DNA of 64,000 nt from Gambelia wislizenii. Taxonomy: Eukaryota > Chordata > Lepidosauria > Squamata > Crotaphytidae. Where the stretch lies: contig JAUMIR010000004.1 in NCBI GenBank assembly GCA_030847615.1, positions 223,323,501 to 223,387,500 on the forward strand. The letters are read 5' to 3'. The notes below the pieces were generated by a model. That model searched no databases, had not been told where the DNA came from, and was given only the letters and a program-made list of their open reading frames with translations. How positions within the stretch are numbered: the stretch's first letter is position 1; each line of letters starts with the position of its first letter. Positions 1 to 12,107 of this stretch are shown here, in pieces. The translations under genes were made by a program, and so were the position numbers.

Positions 1-173
1 CCCTGATGGACCCAGAAAGAAAGAACAGAAGTGTTTGTCTTATTGAGTCTCCTTTGGAGGTTTTTAAACAGAGACTTGATGGTCATCTGTTGGAAATGCT
101 TTGATTGTGTATTCTTGCATGGCAGGGGGTTGGATTAGATGGCCCTTGTGGTCTCTTCCAGTTCTATGATTCA
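1..173 (+). mobile_element. CR1 LINE 3' end fragment
   Basis: This is the last part of a CR1 non-LTR retrotransposon, cut by the window edge. It shows the usual CR1 C-terminal coding remnant ('tttttaaacagagacttgatgg'-like, cf. the better copy at 7.76 kb), then the 'catggcagggggttgga' block, and ends in the CR1 tail motif 'ttctatgattc'. It is more diverged than the copies at 7.8, 35.3 and 63 kb, so it is older. Confidence 0.85.
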
Positions 174-1615
174 GGTGAATCACTGCAAGAACGGTTAGAT
201 AGACAGAGTATAATTAGCTAAAGACAGAAAGAAAGAGAAACCAAAGAATCACTGCCTTTCTCAATTTACTCGAGTATTCTATCATCAGGTCTCACACAAT
301 GTTTTTGAGGTGGCATTTACTCCTGGGGGCCGTTTACACGATGAAAATGTCCTGGGAAGAATTCGTGTCGATCCCTGGCAGTTTACACGTACATCGGGTC
401 GGGTACGTGATTTTCGGAAGGGGGGCCACCTTTTATCCCTCAACCTGCGGGACTTCCAGTCCCACGGTTTGTGCCAGTTTTTAAAAAAGTCACTGGAGGA
501 TTCGGAAAATCGGAAATGTAAACAGCCTGGGACAAAATGTCTCGGTACTAGGATGACCGGAAATGGTGACTGGGGGCGGGCTTAGAGATCAGGGGCCAGA
601 AAAGGAGGGGTCAGTCACCCGTTCAACAGATCCAGCCTCACCAGCCGAAAACAAAGGCATCCCTTCCAGCTGCATGAAGGTTGATGTGTGTGTGTGTGCG
701 CGCGCGTGTACTCAATCACCTTTTTAAATGGATCTCTACACTGCAAACCCTTCAGCTTTACCTTTTCCTCAACTGCATGTTACAGAGAGATCTTCGTTGC
801 CCGTTCATCCCCTGCCTTGGTCACCTCCCTGTTTCAGAACGGGCACATTAAAATATTCAAGCCTCTGAGCGAATTAGCACCCTTTAATTCCCCCTATCTG
901 TGTTTGTGTCTTTCAAAACGCCTGCCTATAGCCACTTGAAATCTCTGCAGCGTGCTGTTAGGGTTAATATTTTAAAGAGCCAAGGGGAAACCCAAGCAGC
1001 TTGATTTCAAAAGGAAAGCACTCAGCTTGATTTCAAAGCACTCAGCTTGATTTCAAAAGGAAAGCCCTGCGTCTGAGTGAAAGATCTGTCTGGATCTTTC
1101 AAAATGCTTTCTGCCTCTTCTGAAAGGGTTAAAATTTTAAAGAAGCAAGGGGGAATAACAAACCTCTGCCCCCCCTCTCTCCCCCCCACAGACAGCCAAT
1201 AGCATTGCTCGTGGTGTGGAACTCTAAAGGAAGTGCGTCACCAAGGTTGTGAAAACACGAGTAATCGCATCTTTGATTGACAGCAAAAAAAAATTAAATA
1301 AATCTAAACAAAACCGGAACTATGGACGTGCAAATATCAGTCACGGGACCACCCGGGATATCCAGATCAGTGACATAAATCGTATAAACAGCGAGGGGCA
1401 GATCCGTGATCACTAAATCATGGTAAGCACCGCGACAATTTTTGTCGTGTAACTGGCACCCTGCTGTTTTATGGGGCTTGGCTTTACCCTTCTCACCAGG
1501 CATCCCTCCTCCTTGCCAATGCACAAGTGTCCCCTGTTCCTCTGACTTGTAGTTCTTGATACAGTAGGCAATGTTACATAGAAGGAAACAAGTCTTGCAA
1601 TTTTGCAATTATCTC
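174..1615. other. Intergenic stretch with CpG-rich blocks, no gene seen
   Basis: No coding gene is recognised. Two unusually CpG-rich blocks (about 290-600 and 1295-1480) carry similar sequence in opposite orientation: around 325-348 on the + strand ('gccgtttacacgatgaaaatg') and around 1466-1440 on the - strand ('gccagttacacgacaaaaat'). They could be terminal inverted repeats of a roughly 1.15-kb DNA transposon. A short direct repeat ('cagcttgatttcaaa') occurs three times at about 997-1065. Confidence 0.4.
684..707. repeat. (TG)n/(CG)n microsatellite
   Basis: A simple dinucleotide run of TG passing into CG repeats. Confidence 0.8.
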
Positions 1616-2346
1616 TCTCTGGCTTTTCTTCGCAAACGAAGATTCAGGAAGGACTCATCCCGCGCCTTCTGCAAGCGCGCTGATGACTAAAAAGGCCAAT
1701 CCGAGATAAACAAGTCCGGTTGCAAAAAGTGCAGCAGAAGGTCTCCTTGGGTGATGTTTTTGGGTTGTGATTCTTTCTGCGTTGTCGTTTCTCTTCAAGA
1801 CTTGTTCGTCGTGAGTTCTCAAATAAGGCTGCAGCATTGTGGATAGTGCGTCTCCATGCCTCCCGATGTGAGGCCAGGGCGGACCACCGTTGGTGATCAA
1901 TCTGGCCAAGCCTGAGATGTTGTTTCAGGGAGTCCTTGTATCGCTTTTTTGGAGCACCCCTCCCACGCTGACCCGTGGCGAGTTCACCGTAGAGTAGTAT
2001 TTTTGGGAGGCGATGGTCCTCCATCCTAGAAACGTGCCCTGCCCAGCGCAGCTGTGTTCTCAATATCATGGCCTCAATGCTGGTGATCCCTGCTTGTTCA
2101 AGGACAGCAACATTCGTCACATAGTCAGTCCAGTGTATATTTAGGATTGTGCGTAGACAGCGCTGATGAAAGCGCTCGAGGAGTCGTAGGTGGTGGCGAT
2201 AGGTAACCCATGTTTCAGATCCATAAAGGAGGATAGACAGTACGATGGCTCTATACACACTGATTTTTGTGCTTTGCCTCAGGTGTTTATTGCTCCAGAC
2301 TCTTTTGTGAAGTCTTCCAAATGCACTATATGCCTTTGCTAATCTG
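1616..2346 (-). mobile_element. RTE-like LINE, 3' part (RT C-terminus plus zinc finger)
   Basis: This is the 3' end of a non-LTR retrotransposon seen seven times in the window. On the minus strand 2372-1644 stays open for 242 residues. It covers the post-catalytic part of a reverse transcriptase ('YGSETW', 'RWAGHVSRM', 'GAPKKRYKDSLK') and ends in a C-x2-C...H-x4-C finger ('FCNRTCLSRIG...HQRAC'). The 3' terminus at about 1616 has a small hairpin (CTTCG-TTTG-CGAAG) followed by a TC/AG-rich tail. The 'YGSETW' region and the architecture resemble RTE-type elements, but I cannot name the clade with certainty. Few disabling changes point to recent activity. Confidence 0.8.
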
Positions 2347-2349
2347 TGA

Positions 2350-2748
2350 TCGATCACAACCGAGTAGTCCAAGCCTCAGCTATCCAATATATGATACAAA
2401 AACCAATGAAAAATGAATTGGACATAGCTCCCACTTTGGAAGAGACCCTTATGGCCATACAGCAGATGAAAAACGGCAAGGCAGCTGGGATTGATGGAAT
2501 CCCACCTGAAGTTTGGAAACACGGAGGTCATGCACTCCACGAAAAATTCCACGAATTCCTTGTGAATTGCTGGGAAAAAGGGGAACTGCCATCAGACCTC
2601 CGAGATGCAGTCATCATCACCCTGTACAAGAAAAAAGGAGCAAAATCCGATTGCTCAAACTATCGAGGCATAACACTGCTCTCTATTGCTGGAAAAATCC
2701 TTGCAAGGATACTCCTGAACAGATTAGTTCCTGCTATTTGCAATTATA
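2350..2748 (+). mobile_element. RTE-like LINE, inverted 5' part (RT N-terminal boxes)
   Basis: This is the upstream part of the same LINE family in the opposite orientation, directly abutting the 3' part at about 2346. It translates on the + strand to the RT N-terminal boxes ('KNGKAAGIDGIPPEVW', 'SNYRGITLLSIAGKILARILL'). The matching piece of the copy at 42.4-42.8 kb is in normal order on the minus strand. A 5' segment inverted against its 3' segment is the signature of twin priming during LINE insertion. The coding sequence breaks off near 2745. Confidence 0.75.
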
Positions 2749-3664
2749 GAGCTATAATTAATTATAATACTAAATAAATTATAGCACTATATTCTGGGAT
2801 TTGCAGTTTAAGGACAAGTATTTAGAATTCTCAGCCAGAGAGCATTAGTACCCCAGCAACCTATAAACTCCAGAATATCATAGGACGCTGTCATGGCAGT
2901 AAAAATATATACTATAATTGTGTAGTGTGAAAAAGCCCACAGTCTCAGACAGTCCTGCTTAAACTGTACAAGGAGACTGTCTCTGTTGTAGAGGAAGGTC
3001 TTACGTTGGACCAGGCCAGGAGGTTCAGCAGTTTAGAACGTTGCTTGAGATTGCTCTAACTTGGCTTCTGATTGGCTCCACCAAATTTCACAAGATCTGG
3101 GCAATAGATACAAGAAAACAAGTTTCTATAAATATTTTTAGGCATGATCTACAATGTCAATTCCCCCCTCAAAGTAATGAGGACTGCAACCTGGGCTGGG
3201 CCTCTCAAGACATCCACACCTCAGTTAAGTGTACCATCAACTCTCCATCCAAAGGTGACTTTGCATATCATCACAGAACAAAATCAGAGGTGAGGCTTGT
3301 GTATTTCATAAATGTCACTTCCACCTAGTAAGACCTGCATAAAAAGATATCTCACATTGAGGAAAGGAAAAAATACATTTTACAAGCTGTGTAAGGTATA
3401 ATTTGTTTGCTTATATAATACGCTCACAGTTTATTAGGATTGTCTTCCCCACCTTAGGTAAATGTGGGTTTCAGATAATTCCAACCAGGAAATACATACA
3501 GTTAATTTCCAACCAGGAAATACATACAGTTAAAGTAAAAGCAGTGTTAACTCAGCTCAATTCTTTTAACCATCTAAGGAGCATGTATTTAAACACGGTA
3601 TTTTTTTTTCCTGTGCCAGGTATTTATACCTCTAAATTCTTGTCCTTAAGATCAATAGTTATGG
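2749..3664. other. Intergenic, with a degraded hAT-like MITE
   Basis: No gene is seen. About 2766-2935 resembles the 'ttctgggatttgcagttta' MITE family found in better shape at 60.2 kb. A 28-bp unit ('ccaaccaggaaatacataca' and flanks) is tandemly duplicated at 3478-3533. Confidence 0.4.
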
Positions 3665-5083
3665 TTATGGAATAGAAACAGCTTTGGTGGATGACCTATG
3701 CAGGGAACTGGACAGAGCGAGTGTGTCTCTGTTGGTTCTGCTGGACCTTTCAGTGGCTTTCGATACATCAGCATGGTATCCTTCTGAGTCACCTCTCTGG
3801 GATGGGGCTTGGAGGTAGTTTTACAGTGGCTTCACTCTTTCCTGGAGGAACATTCTCAGAGGGTACTGCTAGGGGATTTCTGTTTGACTCCTTGGCCATT
3901 GGCCTGTGGAGTCCCTCAGGGTTCAGTCTTGTCCCCTATGCTATTTAACATCTACATGAAACTGCTGGGAGAGGTTGCTTAGAGTTTTGAGGTCAGGTGT
4001 CACAAGTATGCTGATGATGCCCAGCTCTATTACTCCTTTCCACCTAATTCCAAGGAAGCTGTTCCTGTGCTAAACCAGTGTCTGATAGCTGTAATGGACT
4101 GGATGAGGGCAAACTAACTGAATCTTAATCCAGACAAGACAGAGATGATCCTGGTCAGTTGAAAGACAGACCTGAGAACAGGGGTTCAGCCTGCGTTAGA
4201 TGGGGTCACACTCCCTCTGAAAATGCAGGTTCGCGCTTTCAGGTACCCCTGGATTCATCAGTGAGCCTGGAGCCTCAGGTCTCAACAGTGACCAGGATTG
4301 CTTTTACACAGTTAAGTCTAGTGCACCAACTGTGCCCATTTGTGGAGAAGTTGGATTTGGCCACAGTGCCCTTGGTTACATCCCATTTGGTTTACTGTAA
4401 TGCGTTCTGCATGGGACTACCTTTGAAAAGTGCTCAGAAACTTCAGTTTGTCCAAAGAGCTGTACCCCAGCTGTTAACAGGGGCTAGCTACAGGGAGCAC
4501 GTAACTCCTTTGTTGCAACAGCTCCACTGTATGCTGGTTTGTTTCTGGGCACAATTCAAAGTACTGGTTTTGACCTAAAGCCCTATATGGCTTGGGTCCA
4601 GGTTATTTAAAGGACCATATCTTCCTGTATGAGCCCAGCAGAGCCTTAAGATCATCTGGAAAAGCCCTTCTCTCTGTTCCACCACCATCTCAACCTCATT
4701 TAGTAGGGGAAAGGGAGAAGGCTTTCTCGGTGGCTGCTCCCAGACTTTGGAACTCCCTCCCCAAAGGGAGATAGCCCCATCCTTGCTTTCCTTCCAGCAG
4801 CCAGTTGAAACATTTTTATGCCACCAGGTTTTTATGAACTGACAAGGCCTGGGATTGTAAGCATGTGCGATGCAGTTTTAAAGCATTTTAGGGTTTTTTA
4901 ATACAGCTTTCAATGTATTTTAATATTTTTACTATTAGTGTTTTTAACATATAAATTGTTTTATTCTTTTTAAAACTCTGTATTTAGACAGTAATTTTTA
5001 TTTTTGCATTGTTTTTAGCTTGCATTGTTTTAATCATGTTGTTAGCAGCCTTGGGTCCCATTGACAAGAGGAAGGTGGGATAT
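3665..5083 (+). mobile_element. L2 LINE fragment (RT to 3' end)
   Basis: This is a degraded L2 element. Broken frames give L2 RT features in order: 'LLDLSVAFDT'-like at about 3740, 'PQGSVLSPMLFNI' at 3913-3950, 'YADDAQLYYSFPP' (the YADD box) near 4010, a C-terminal block ('LDSSVSLEPQVSTV', 'LVTSHLVYCNAF...GLPLKSAQKLQ') and 'AAPRLWNSLP' near 4733. It ends with the typical L2 3' sequence 'gaaggtgggatataaat' at 5067-5083. Many stops and shifts show it is old and dead. Confidence 0.85.
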
Positions 5084-7896
5084 AAATGAAAAAACTTGAA
5101 CTCCTAGCACTCCAAAACAAATATGATATAATAGGCATTACAGAAACCTGGTGGGACAAGTCTCATGATTGGAATGTAGGAATAGAGGGGTATAACCTTT
5201 TTAAGAGAAACAGGCCAAACAGGAAAGGAGGAGGAATAGCATTATATGTCAAGGATATTTACACCAGTGAAGAGATCCATGACATCAATACTGGAAGCCA
5301 GGTGGAGAGCATCTGGATAAAAATTAAAGGGGAGGGAAACAACACGGATGTTATTGTGGGACTCTACTACAGACCCCCAAGTCAGACGGAGGAATTGGAT
5401 GATGCCTTTCTAGAACAGATGAACACACACGCAGAAAGGAAAGATGTAGTAGTGATGGGTGACTTCAACTATCCTGATATTTGCTGGAAAACTAACTCAA
5501 CCAAAACTTCAAGGTCTAGCAAATTCCTGACTTGCCTGGAAGACAATTTCATGGCCCAAAAGGTGGAAGAGGCAACAAGAGGGTCAGCTATTTTAGATCT
5601 GATCCTAACCAACAGAGATGACCTGGTAAATGGGGTACAAGTGGTGGGATCCTTAGGTGAGAGTGATCATGTTCTCCTGGAGTTTGTTATACAATGGAAA
5701 GGAGAAGCCAGGCATAGTTAGACACGCATTCTTGACTTTAGGAGAGCTGATTTCAATAAACTCAGGGAAATACTGGGGGTGATCCCATGGTCAGGAATAC
5801 TAAAAGAGAAGAGACCTCAAGATGGATGGGACATTCTCAAAAGGGAGATACTGAAGGCACAATTTCAAACAGTACCATTGAGGAAGAAAAATGGGAGGTG
5901 TCTCAAGAAACCAGGATGGATGACTAAAGAAATATCAACAGAGCTAAGTTTTAAATGGAAGATGTATAAGAAATGGAAAAAGGGGGAAATCACCGAAGAA
6001 GAATTCAAACAGATAGCGAACACATGTAGGTGTAAAGTCAGAAAAGCTAAAGCACAGAATGAGCTCAGGCTTGCTAGAGAGGTTAAGAACAATAAAAAGG
6101 GTTTTTTTGAGTATGTCCGCAGCAAAAGGAGGAAGAAGGAAATGGTAGGGCCAGTACGCGGAGAAGATGGCAAAATGCTAACAGGGGACAGAGAAAAGGC
6201 AGAATTACTCAACACCTTCTTTGTCTCAGTGTTTTCAGAAAAGGTAAAGGGGGACCAACCTGAGGATAAAGGTACAGAAGACACAACAGAGGAAATCCAG
6301 CACAGAATAAGCAAAGAGGTAGTACAGGAATACCTTCTTAATCTAAATGAATTTAAATCTCCAGGACCAGATGAACTACATCCAAGAGTATTAAAAGAGC
6401 AGGCAAATATAATCTCAGAGCCATTGGCAATAATCTTTCAGAACTCCTGGAGAACAGGAGAAGTTCCAGCAGACTGGAGAAGGGCAAACGTTGTCCCCAT
6501 CTTCAAAAAGGGAAAAAAAGAGGATCCCAACAATTATCATCCAGTTAATCTGACATCAATACCAGGGAAGATTCTAGAGCAGATCATTAAACAGAGAGTC
6601 TGTGAACATTTAGAAGGCAATGCCATAATCACAAAAAGTCAACATGGGTTTCAGAGTAACAAGTCATGCCAGACTAATCTGATCTCTTTTTTTGATAAAG
6701 TTACCAGCTTCGTAGATGACGGGAACACTGTGGACATCGCATACCTTGATTTCAGTAAGGACTTTGACAAGGTTCCCCATGACATTCTTGCAAACAAGCT
6801 TGTAAAATGTGGGCTAGACAAGTTAACAGTTCAATGGATTTGTAATTGGTTGACCGGCCGAACCCAAAGGGTGCTCAGCAATGGCTCCTCTTCATCTTGG
6901 AAAGATGTGACCAGTGGTGTGCCACAGGGTTCTGTCCTGGGCCCAGTGCTATTCAACATCTTTATCAATGACTTGGATGAGGGAATTAGGGGCATACTTA
7001 TCAAATTTGCACATGACACCAAATTAGGAGGAGTAGCTAATACCCTGGAGGACAGGATCAAAATTCAAGATGACCTGGATAAACTGGAGAGCTGGGCCAA
7101 AGCTAACAAAATGAAATTCAATACGGAGAAATGTAAGGTACTGCACTTAGGGCGAAAAAATGAAATGCAGATATAGGATGGGGGAGACCTGGCTGAATGA
7201 GACTACGTGCGAAAGGGATCTAGGAGTCCTAGTAGACCACAAGTTGAACATGAGTCAACAGTGTGATGCGGCAGCTAAAAAGGCCAATGCGATTTTGGGC
7301 TGCATCAATAGAAGTATAGTGTCCAGATCAAGGGAAGTAATAGTGCCGCTCTATTCTGCCTTGGTCAGACCTCACGTAGAATACTGTGTCCAGTTCTGGG
7401 CACCACAATTCAAAAAGAATATTGACAAATTGGAGCGTGTCCAGAGGAGGGCGACTAAAATGGTGAAAGGTCTGGAAACAATGCCTTATGAGGAGAGACT
7501 TAGGGAGCTGGGTATGTTTAGCCTGGAAAAAAGACGGTTAAGAGGTGATATGATAGCCCTGTTTAAGTATTTGAAGGGGTGTCACGTTGAGGATGGAGCA
7601 AGCTTGTTTTCTGCTGCTCCAGAAATTGGAACACGGAGCAATGGATGCAAGCTCCAGGAACAGAGATTCCACTTCAACATTAGGAGGATCCTTTTGACAG
7701 TAAGGGCTGTTCGGCAGTGGAACACACTCCCTCGGAGCTTGGTGGGGTCTCCTTCCTTGGAGGTCTTTAAACAGAGGCTGGATTGCCATCTGTCAGGGAT
7801 GCTTTGATCGTGATTTCCTGCATGGCAGGGGGTGGACTGGATGGCCCTCGTGGTCTCTTCCAACTCTGCAATTCTATAATTCTATGATTCTATGAT
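5084..7896 (+). mobile_element. CR1 LINE, 5'-truncated, almost complete ORF2
   Basis: This is the longest CR1 copy of the window, lying directly against the 3' end of an L2. It starts inside the endonuclease domain and runs through RT to the CR1 3' tail of repeated 'attctatgattctatgat' units at about 7872-7896. ORF1 and the promoter are missing, as in most CR1 copies. Its 3' part is close in sequence to the copies at 35.2-36.0, 44.0-44.25 and 62.9-63.4 kb. Confidence 0.93.
5086..7807 (+). pseudogene. CR1 ORF2 (endonuclease-reverse transcriptase), broken
   Basis: This frame encoded the protein that nicks target DNA and copies CR1 RNA there. The AP-endonuclease-like domain (5086-5718) has 'GITETWW', 'GLYYRPPS', 'VMGDFNYPDICW' and 'ESDHVLLEF'. 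A TAG at 5719-5721 stops it, and the same frame continues to 7173. The RT domain has 'LNEFKSPGPDELHPRVLK', 'AYLDFSKDFDKVPH' (normally ...KAFD), 'TSGVPQGSVLGPVLFNIFIND' and 'KFAHDTKLGG', where the usual F/YADD is FAHD, so a catalytic Asp is lost. At about 7165 two bases are missing relative to the copy near 35.96 kb, which shifts the C-terminal part to another frame (7160-7807). It is non-functional on three independent grounds. Confidence 0.9.
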
Positions 7897-9142
7897 CATC
7901 AGTTATATACTGTGTGTTCTGGAAGGGTGATTCTTCATTTAGCATTATGATTATGCATTTGCAATATTGGTCCAGTTCAAGGCATATTGTGTTATCATTA
8001 TTATTAATAGTTGTAACAATTGTAGCAGTAACAGTAGCAGCAGTAAATTGTTTCACAAGTGAACAAATAAATCCATGACTACTTTTAAGCAGATGAAGAT
8101 AATAAAGTATTGCTTTGTTTATATTGATGCTTTCATTCTTTTAAAGATTTCCATCCTCAGAAGCTATATCTGAGTGAGTCTGTTCATGAGACTGGTGGAT
8201 GTACATTCTACTGATCCCTTCATAATATATAGAGTTGAAACTGAGGGTGACAATTGTGTATCTACTGTTGCATGGTTCATAAATGTTGATTATGATATAA
8301 TATGTTTGTTAGTCTTTAAGATATCACAGGACCCTTTGGTGTGCCTTGTCACATACATACATTAGTAAGGATTTCTTTTCCATGGGGTATTTTAATAATC
8401 TTATAGCCTCTTAAAGAGAAGTTCTATGTTAAAGTAATCAGTTGAATTTCAGTTTCCTTTGTCTATTCCATGGGAGAATCATTCAAGCTTTGTTATTACT
8501 AAACTCACCTCTCCAAGGCACAGAATAGGGTATAAATATTAGATCCCTAGCAATAGTAAAGCATGCCACAGTGAATGGACCCGACCACTCTCTTTCTCAG
8601 CACACCCAGGATCAGAACCTCATGTGCCATCCCAAGACGCCTGCCAGATGAAGCTCTTCTCTTCAAGACTGGTAACTATCACCCCATCTTCCTGGACCTC
8701 TCTCTATTCAACCTTTCTATCCTACTCTGCTATAGCCTTGTATGGTTCTTAAGAACATGTGTTGTGAATGTCAGTTCACTTTTGTGTTACACCAATAAAA
8801 TATTGTATTTCATTTTAACTGGAGTGCTCTCTACAGTTAGAAATGGTATACACAGGTACTCCTCCTCTTGCAGGCCTACTGTTTGAGCTCATGTTTCCCC
8901 CAGATATTACAGAAAATTTTGGCATCATGGGTGAGGTTCCAACATACCTCCACCTCTTAGAGTAACAACATGACTTGCTGTATCAAAAGAAAAACATGCA
9001 TACTATTCAGCACTATGTCCAGGAAGGTGGGAGGAGAGACTTTATAACCATGGATTTTTCCCCCTTAGTGCTGTTCTCCAGCCTGCACTCCATATAATTC
9101 CTGGCAAGCAGTATCTGAGTTGGTCACTTTATGGGCCCAAGT
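7897..9142. other. Intergenic, nothing recognised
   Basis: AT-rich DNA without a supported gene or clear repeat. A short GTA/GCA-rich patch lies near 8015-8045. Small open frames here have no recognisable motifs. Confidence 0.4.
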
Positions 9143-9357
9143 ACACATGAGGGTCTTAGCAACAGATCCTGGCTGATCTCAGGGCCAGTCCTGATTAGGG
9201 TGACTGCCAGGAAATACCAGGTGCTGTAGGTTATATCCAGAGGGAGATAATGGCAAACCTCCTCTTGAATACGTCTTGCAAAGAAAACCGTGTGGTAGGG
9301 TTACAGTAGGTCAGAGTCAACTTGAAGGCACATAGCAACAGCAACAAACACATGAGG
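9143..9357 (+). mobile_element. 5S rRNA-derived SINE with target duplication
   Basis: The body (9153-9347) begins with sequence related to 5S rRNA, including the promoter region ('gatctcaggg', 'ccagtcctgattag', 'ataccaggtgctgtaggtta'), although part of the head is deleted. It continues into the tail 'ttgcaaagaaaaccgtgtgg ... gtcaacttgaaggcacatagcaacagcaac'. The 10-bp sequence 'acacatgagg' flanks it at 9143-9152 and 9348-9357, a clean target-site duplication from retroposition. Confidence 0.8.
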
Positions 9358-9828
9358 TTAAACACTTGTCTGAAAAAGGGTGCTTAATACTGCCACTTGC
9401 CTTCTGAAAGAAATGGTAGCTGTGATTTGGATCAAAACTTGTATCCTTTGCACTGCCCGCTTCATTCTAAATTCCACAAGGAAGCCATTTTTGTACCGTT
9501 CTCTAGTCTTTTGCAAACTGTGATCATGACTTCATGGAGGATAAGCAGAGCTTCAAAGTGATGTTGCAAATGAGTTGCAATAATGTTATTATCTGCAACT
9601 AGGAAGTTATTTTGGGGTTATGAGGGTGTAACAAAGTTAATTTTTTATTTTTTTTAGCAATATATTTATTACAATCCATATTCAATAAATGACAGATACA
9701 TCAGACAATCACATATACAGATGACTTGTTCCCCCCTCCCCTCCCCTCCCCTGCCCTCCCCGCCCCTCCCCACTAAGACTAACATAACAAATAACATAAC
9801 AAATCATGCTAATAATATTCCTTACATA
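9358..9828. other. Intergenic; C-rich tract at 9729-9772
   Basis: No gene is seen. A run of CCCCTCCC units lies at about 9729-9772. The T/A-rich DNA on both sides (9640-9725 and 10100-10580) has the look of the non-coding end of a LINE in minus orientation, but I could not confirm a family. Confidence 0.35.
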
Positions 9829-10098
9829 GGAGCCCTGGTGGCACAGTGGTTAAATGCCAGTACTGCAAGCCACCACGTTGTAAGTTCAATTCCAGGGGGC
9901 TCCAAGGTTCACTCAGCCTTCCATTCTTTCCTAGGTCAGTAAATTGAGTACCCAGCTTGTGGGGGCAATTAACTAACACACATTGGAAACTGCTTAATGC
10001 AGTGTAGATGTGTAAATAGCTATTGCATAAATCAATTTGTAAGCCGCTCTGATAGCCTTGTGGCTGAATAGCGGGGTATAAATAAATAAATAAAAATT
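9829..10098 (+). mobile_element. Sauria-type tRNA-derived SINE
   Basis: A full-length tRNA-derived SINE. The 5' part has an A-box-like 'tggcacagtggtta' (9838-9851) and a B-box-like 'agttcaattcc' (about 9884-9894). The body contains 'gtaaattgagtacccagctt' and 'gggggcaattaac', and the 3' end 'gaatagcggggtataaat' is followed by AAAT repeats. The same family occurs in minus orientation at 41.56-41.84 kb and as a fragment at 13.69 kb. Confidence 0.85.
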
Positions 10099-11807
10099 AA
10101 AAAGTAAACAATGACAATGACAGAAAACTTCCTCTACAATGAGGAAACAGCTTTAAATTCTTATATTTATATAATAAATCTTTCCAATAGCTTCATAAAG
10201 ATGAGTACTTTAAAAACAAATCTTACTAAATGTACCTCCTTATGAGATTTCTTCACTCTAACAGCCCATGGGTAGAGTGTAAATTTACTCAGAAAAAACA
10301 AACATTGTGTGTTCATCAAACTTGTTTTTTAAATACTCTTCTAGTTTCTCTCAGTTTCATTAATTTACTCTTTGCCTTGCCCTCTAATAGGTAAGGCAAT
10401 TTATCTAGTTCCGCTATTTCAATTACTTTTTCTTTCGAGGGGACATTCTCATTTTCCAGTATTTGGCAATAAGAATTCTTGCTGCCATTGCCAGATGCCA
10501 CTATAACCTGCCTATTTCTTTATCTGTTTTCCCTTCAAATTGTGTAATACCTAATAGAAGGAATTCTGGTTGTAGACAAAGCATTTTGTAACAAAGTTAC
10601 ATTTTGAAAGCAATGTAGTAAGTAAAAGTTACTTTACTCTATAACAAATTACCGTTTCGATTCATTTTTAAAGTTATTTTTACTGGTAACTAAAAGCAAT
10701 AGGCAGCACAAGTTGACTTTCTTCTTCATCATCATCATCATGAGTAACAGGAAGAGGTTACTTTTTAAACACTGTGATGACTAATGAAAGGAAATACTTA
10801 TGAAAAGTAGTTACCCAAGCTCTGAGAGTAAGACTATCTGGCTACTTACATTGATAGCTACACATTACTTTCAGTCTTAGAGATAGTTTGCCTCTGGATA
10901 ATATCTACTAGGTAAGAGGCAAGGGTCATTATATTACTCTCCCAGACACAGAATCAAGAAAGAATGCTGAACTAGATAGGTGTCTGTTCTTAAAGAGCAA
11001 AGGCACACTCATCAAGCCCCCAGAACACTCCTACTCCACTGGTCCCCCCCACTCTGAAATCTGTCACTTTGGGGATTGAGCAGGGAAAATTTGCAAGCAA
11101 AAATAAGGCAGGAACTATTTTGTCCTCTTGCTCACACTTTCGGGGCATCACAGCAGGGAGAACTGGACTGACATTGCTGCCCAGAGCCAGGGTGTCCCCT
11201 TCCTCGCCTTCCCTCTTTTTTGGGCAGCATAGGAGAGAGGGCTGGTCACAGAAGAAGTTGCTGCTACATCCTCCCACTCACATCTACTCTCTCTCCATGT
11301 GCTACAGTAGTGGGGAAGCCTATCCTCCATGCCACTCCCATTGAGAGAGGAAGGGTGAGTGAATGGGTGAATGGGATGGTGTCTGCTCCTCCATGGATCA
11401 GCCACCTTGGGTTCATTTGTGTGCTCTCTCTGGATGTTGAAGCCCTATTCTTCTTGCTGCATCTGCAAAGAGATAGGATGCACCTGCCGGCACAACTTTC
11501 CAGAGAGGGCGTGCCTGGAAGCTGGCTGAGAGAGCAGCAATTATTTTCTTTGGAGGGCAAGGCATTTGTTAAAGTAACTTGTTTTTCCAAGTAGACACCC
11601 AGTTCTGGCTTCTGGACACCAATTGGAGACAAATGGGCATGTACGATTTAATTAGCAAACTGTATGATTCCCAATCCTGTTTAGGTGCCTTCTGCAAGTT
11701 ACTGCAAATGAAAAAAACTTTTTTAAAATCCCCCAAATATGTATCCCCAGGTTTTTTTTCTCTAGGCTTTGGAGTTTAAGGTTTTTTTAAAAAAATCAGG
11801 TATGTGG
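10099..11807. other. Intergenic, nothing firm
   Basis: 10100-10600 is possibly LINE-derived non-coding sequence in minus orientation. 10600-11800 has moderate GC at 11.0-11.5 kb and several mutually overlapping small frames on both strands, none with motifs or splice context. I see no supported gene. Confidence 0.35.
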
Positions 11808-11940
11808 TAGTGTGTGGGGGTGTCCATGCGTGCCTTCAAGTCCTGTTGACTTGTGGCAACCACATGAATGGTTTTCTTAGGCAAGGAATACTCAGAGGTG
11901 GTTTTGCCAATTTCTTCCTTGAAGGAAAGGGGTAGTATAA
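11808..11940 (-). mobile_element. SINE tail fragment
   Basis: In minus orientation this reads 'ccacctctgagtattccttg', 'cctaagaaaacc', 'gtcaacaggacttgaaggca'. It is the same tail as in the 5S-derived SINE at 36.9-37.13 kb, but the 5S-like head is absent. Confidence 0.65.
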
Positions 11941-12107
11941 TAAAAATTGCTGTGCATAAATGTATTTTTGCCACTCTTCATTGACTTCCTCCTTTTAAAA
12001 AAATCACCTTTAAAACTTGTTAGAATTCATTTTTGCTCAATTGCTCAAAAGAAAACATACAGTGAAGGATGGATCTCTTATGAAACCGCTCGACCTGTCC
12101 TCTCTCT

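Noticed and set aside
1644..2372. Possible host zinc-finger protein
   Set aside because: The finger is the C-terminus of a LINE reverse transcriptase repeated seven times in the window.
5865..6314. 149-codon antisense frame in CR1
   Set aside because: Opposite strand of the CR1 RT gene; no independent support.
11069..11632. Cluster of overlapping frames on both strands
   Set aside because: None has motifs, splice sites or consistent codon use; they overlap each other and arise from locally higher GC.
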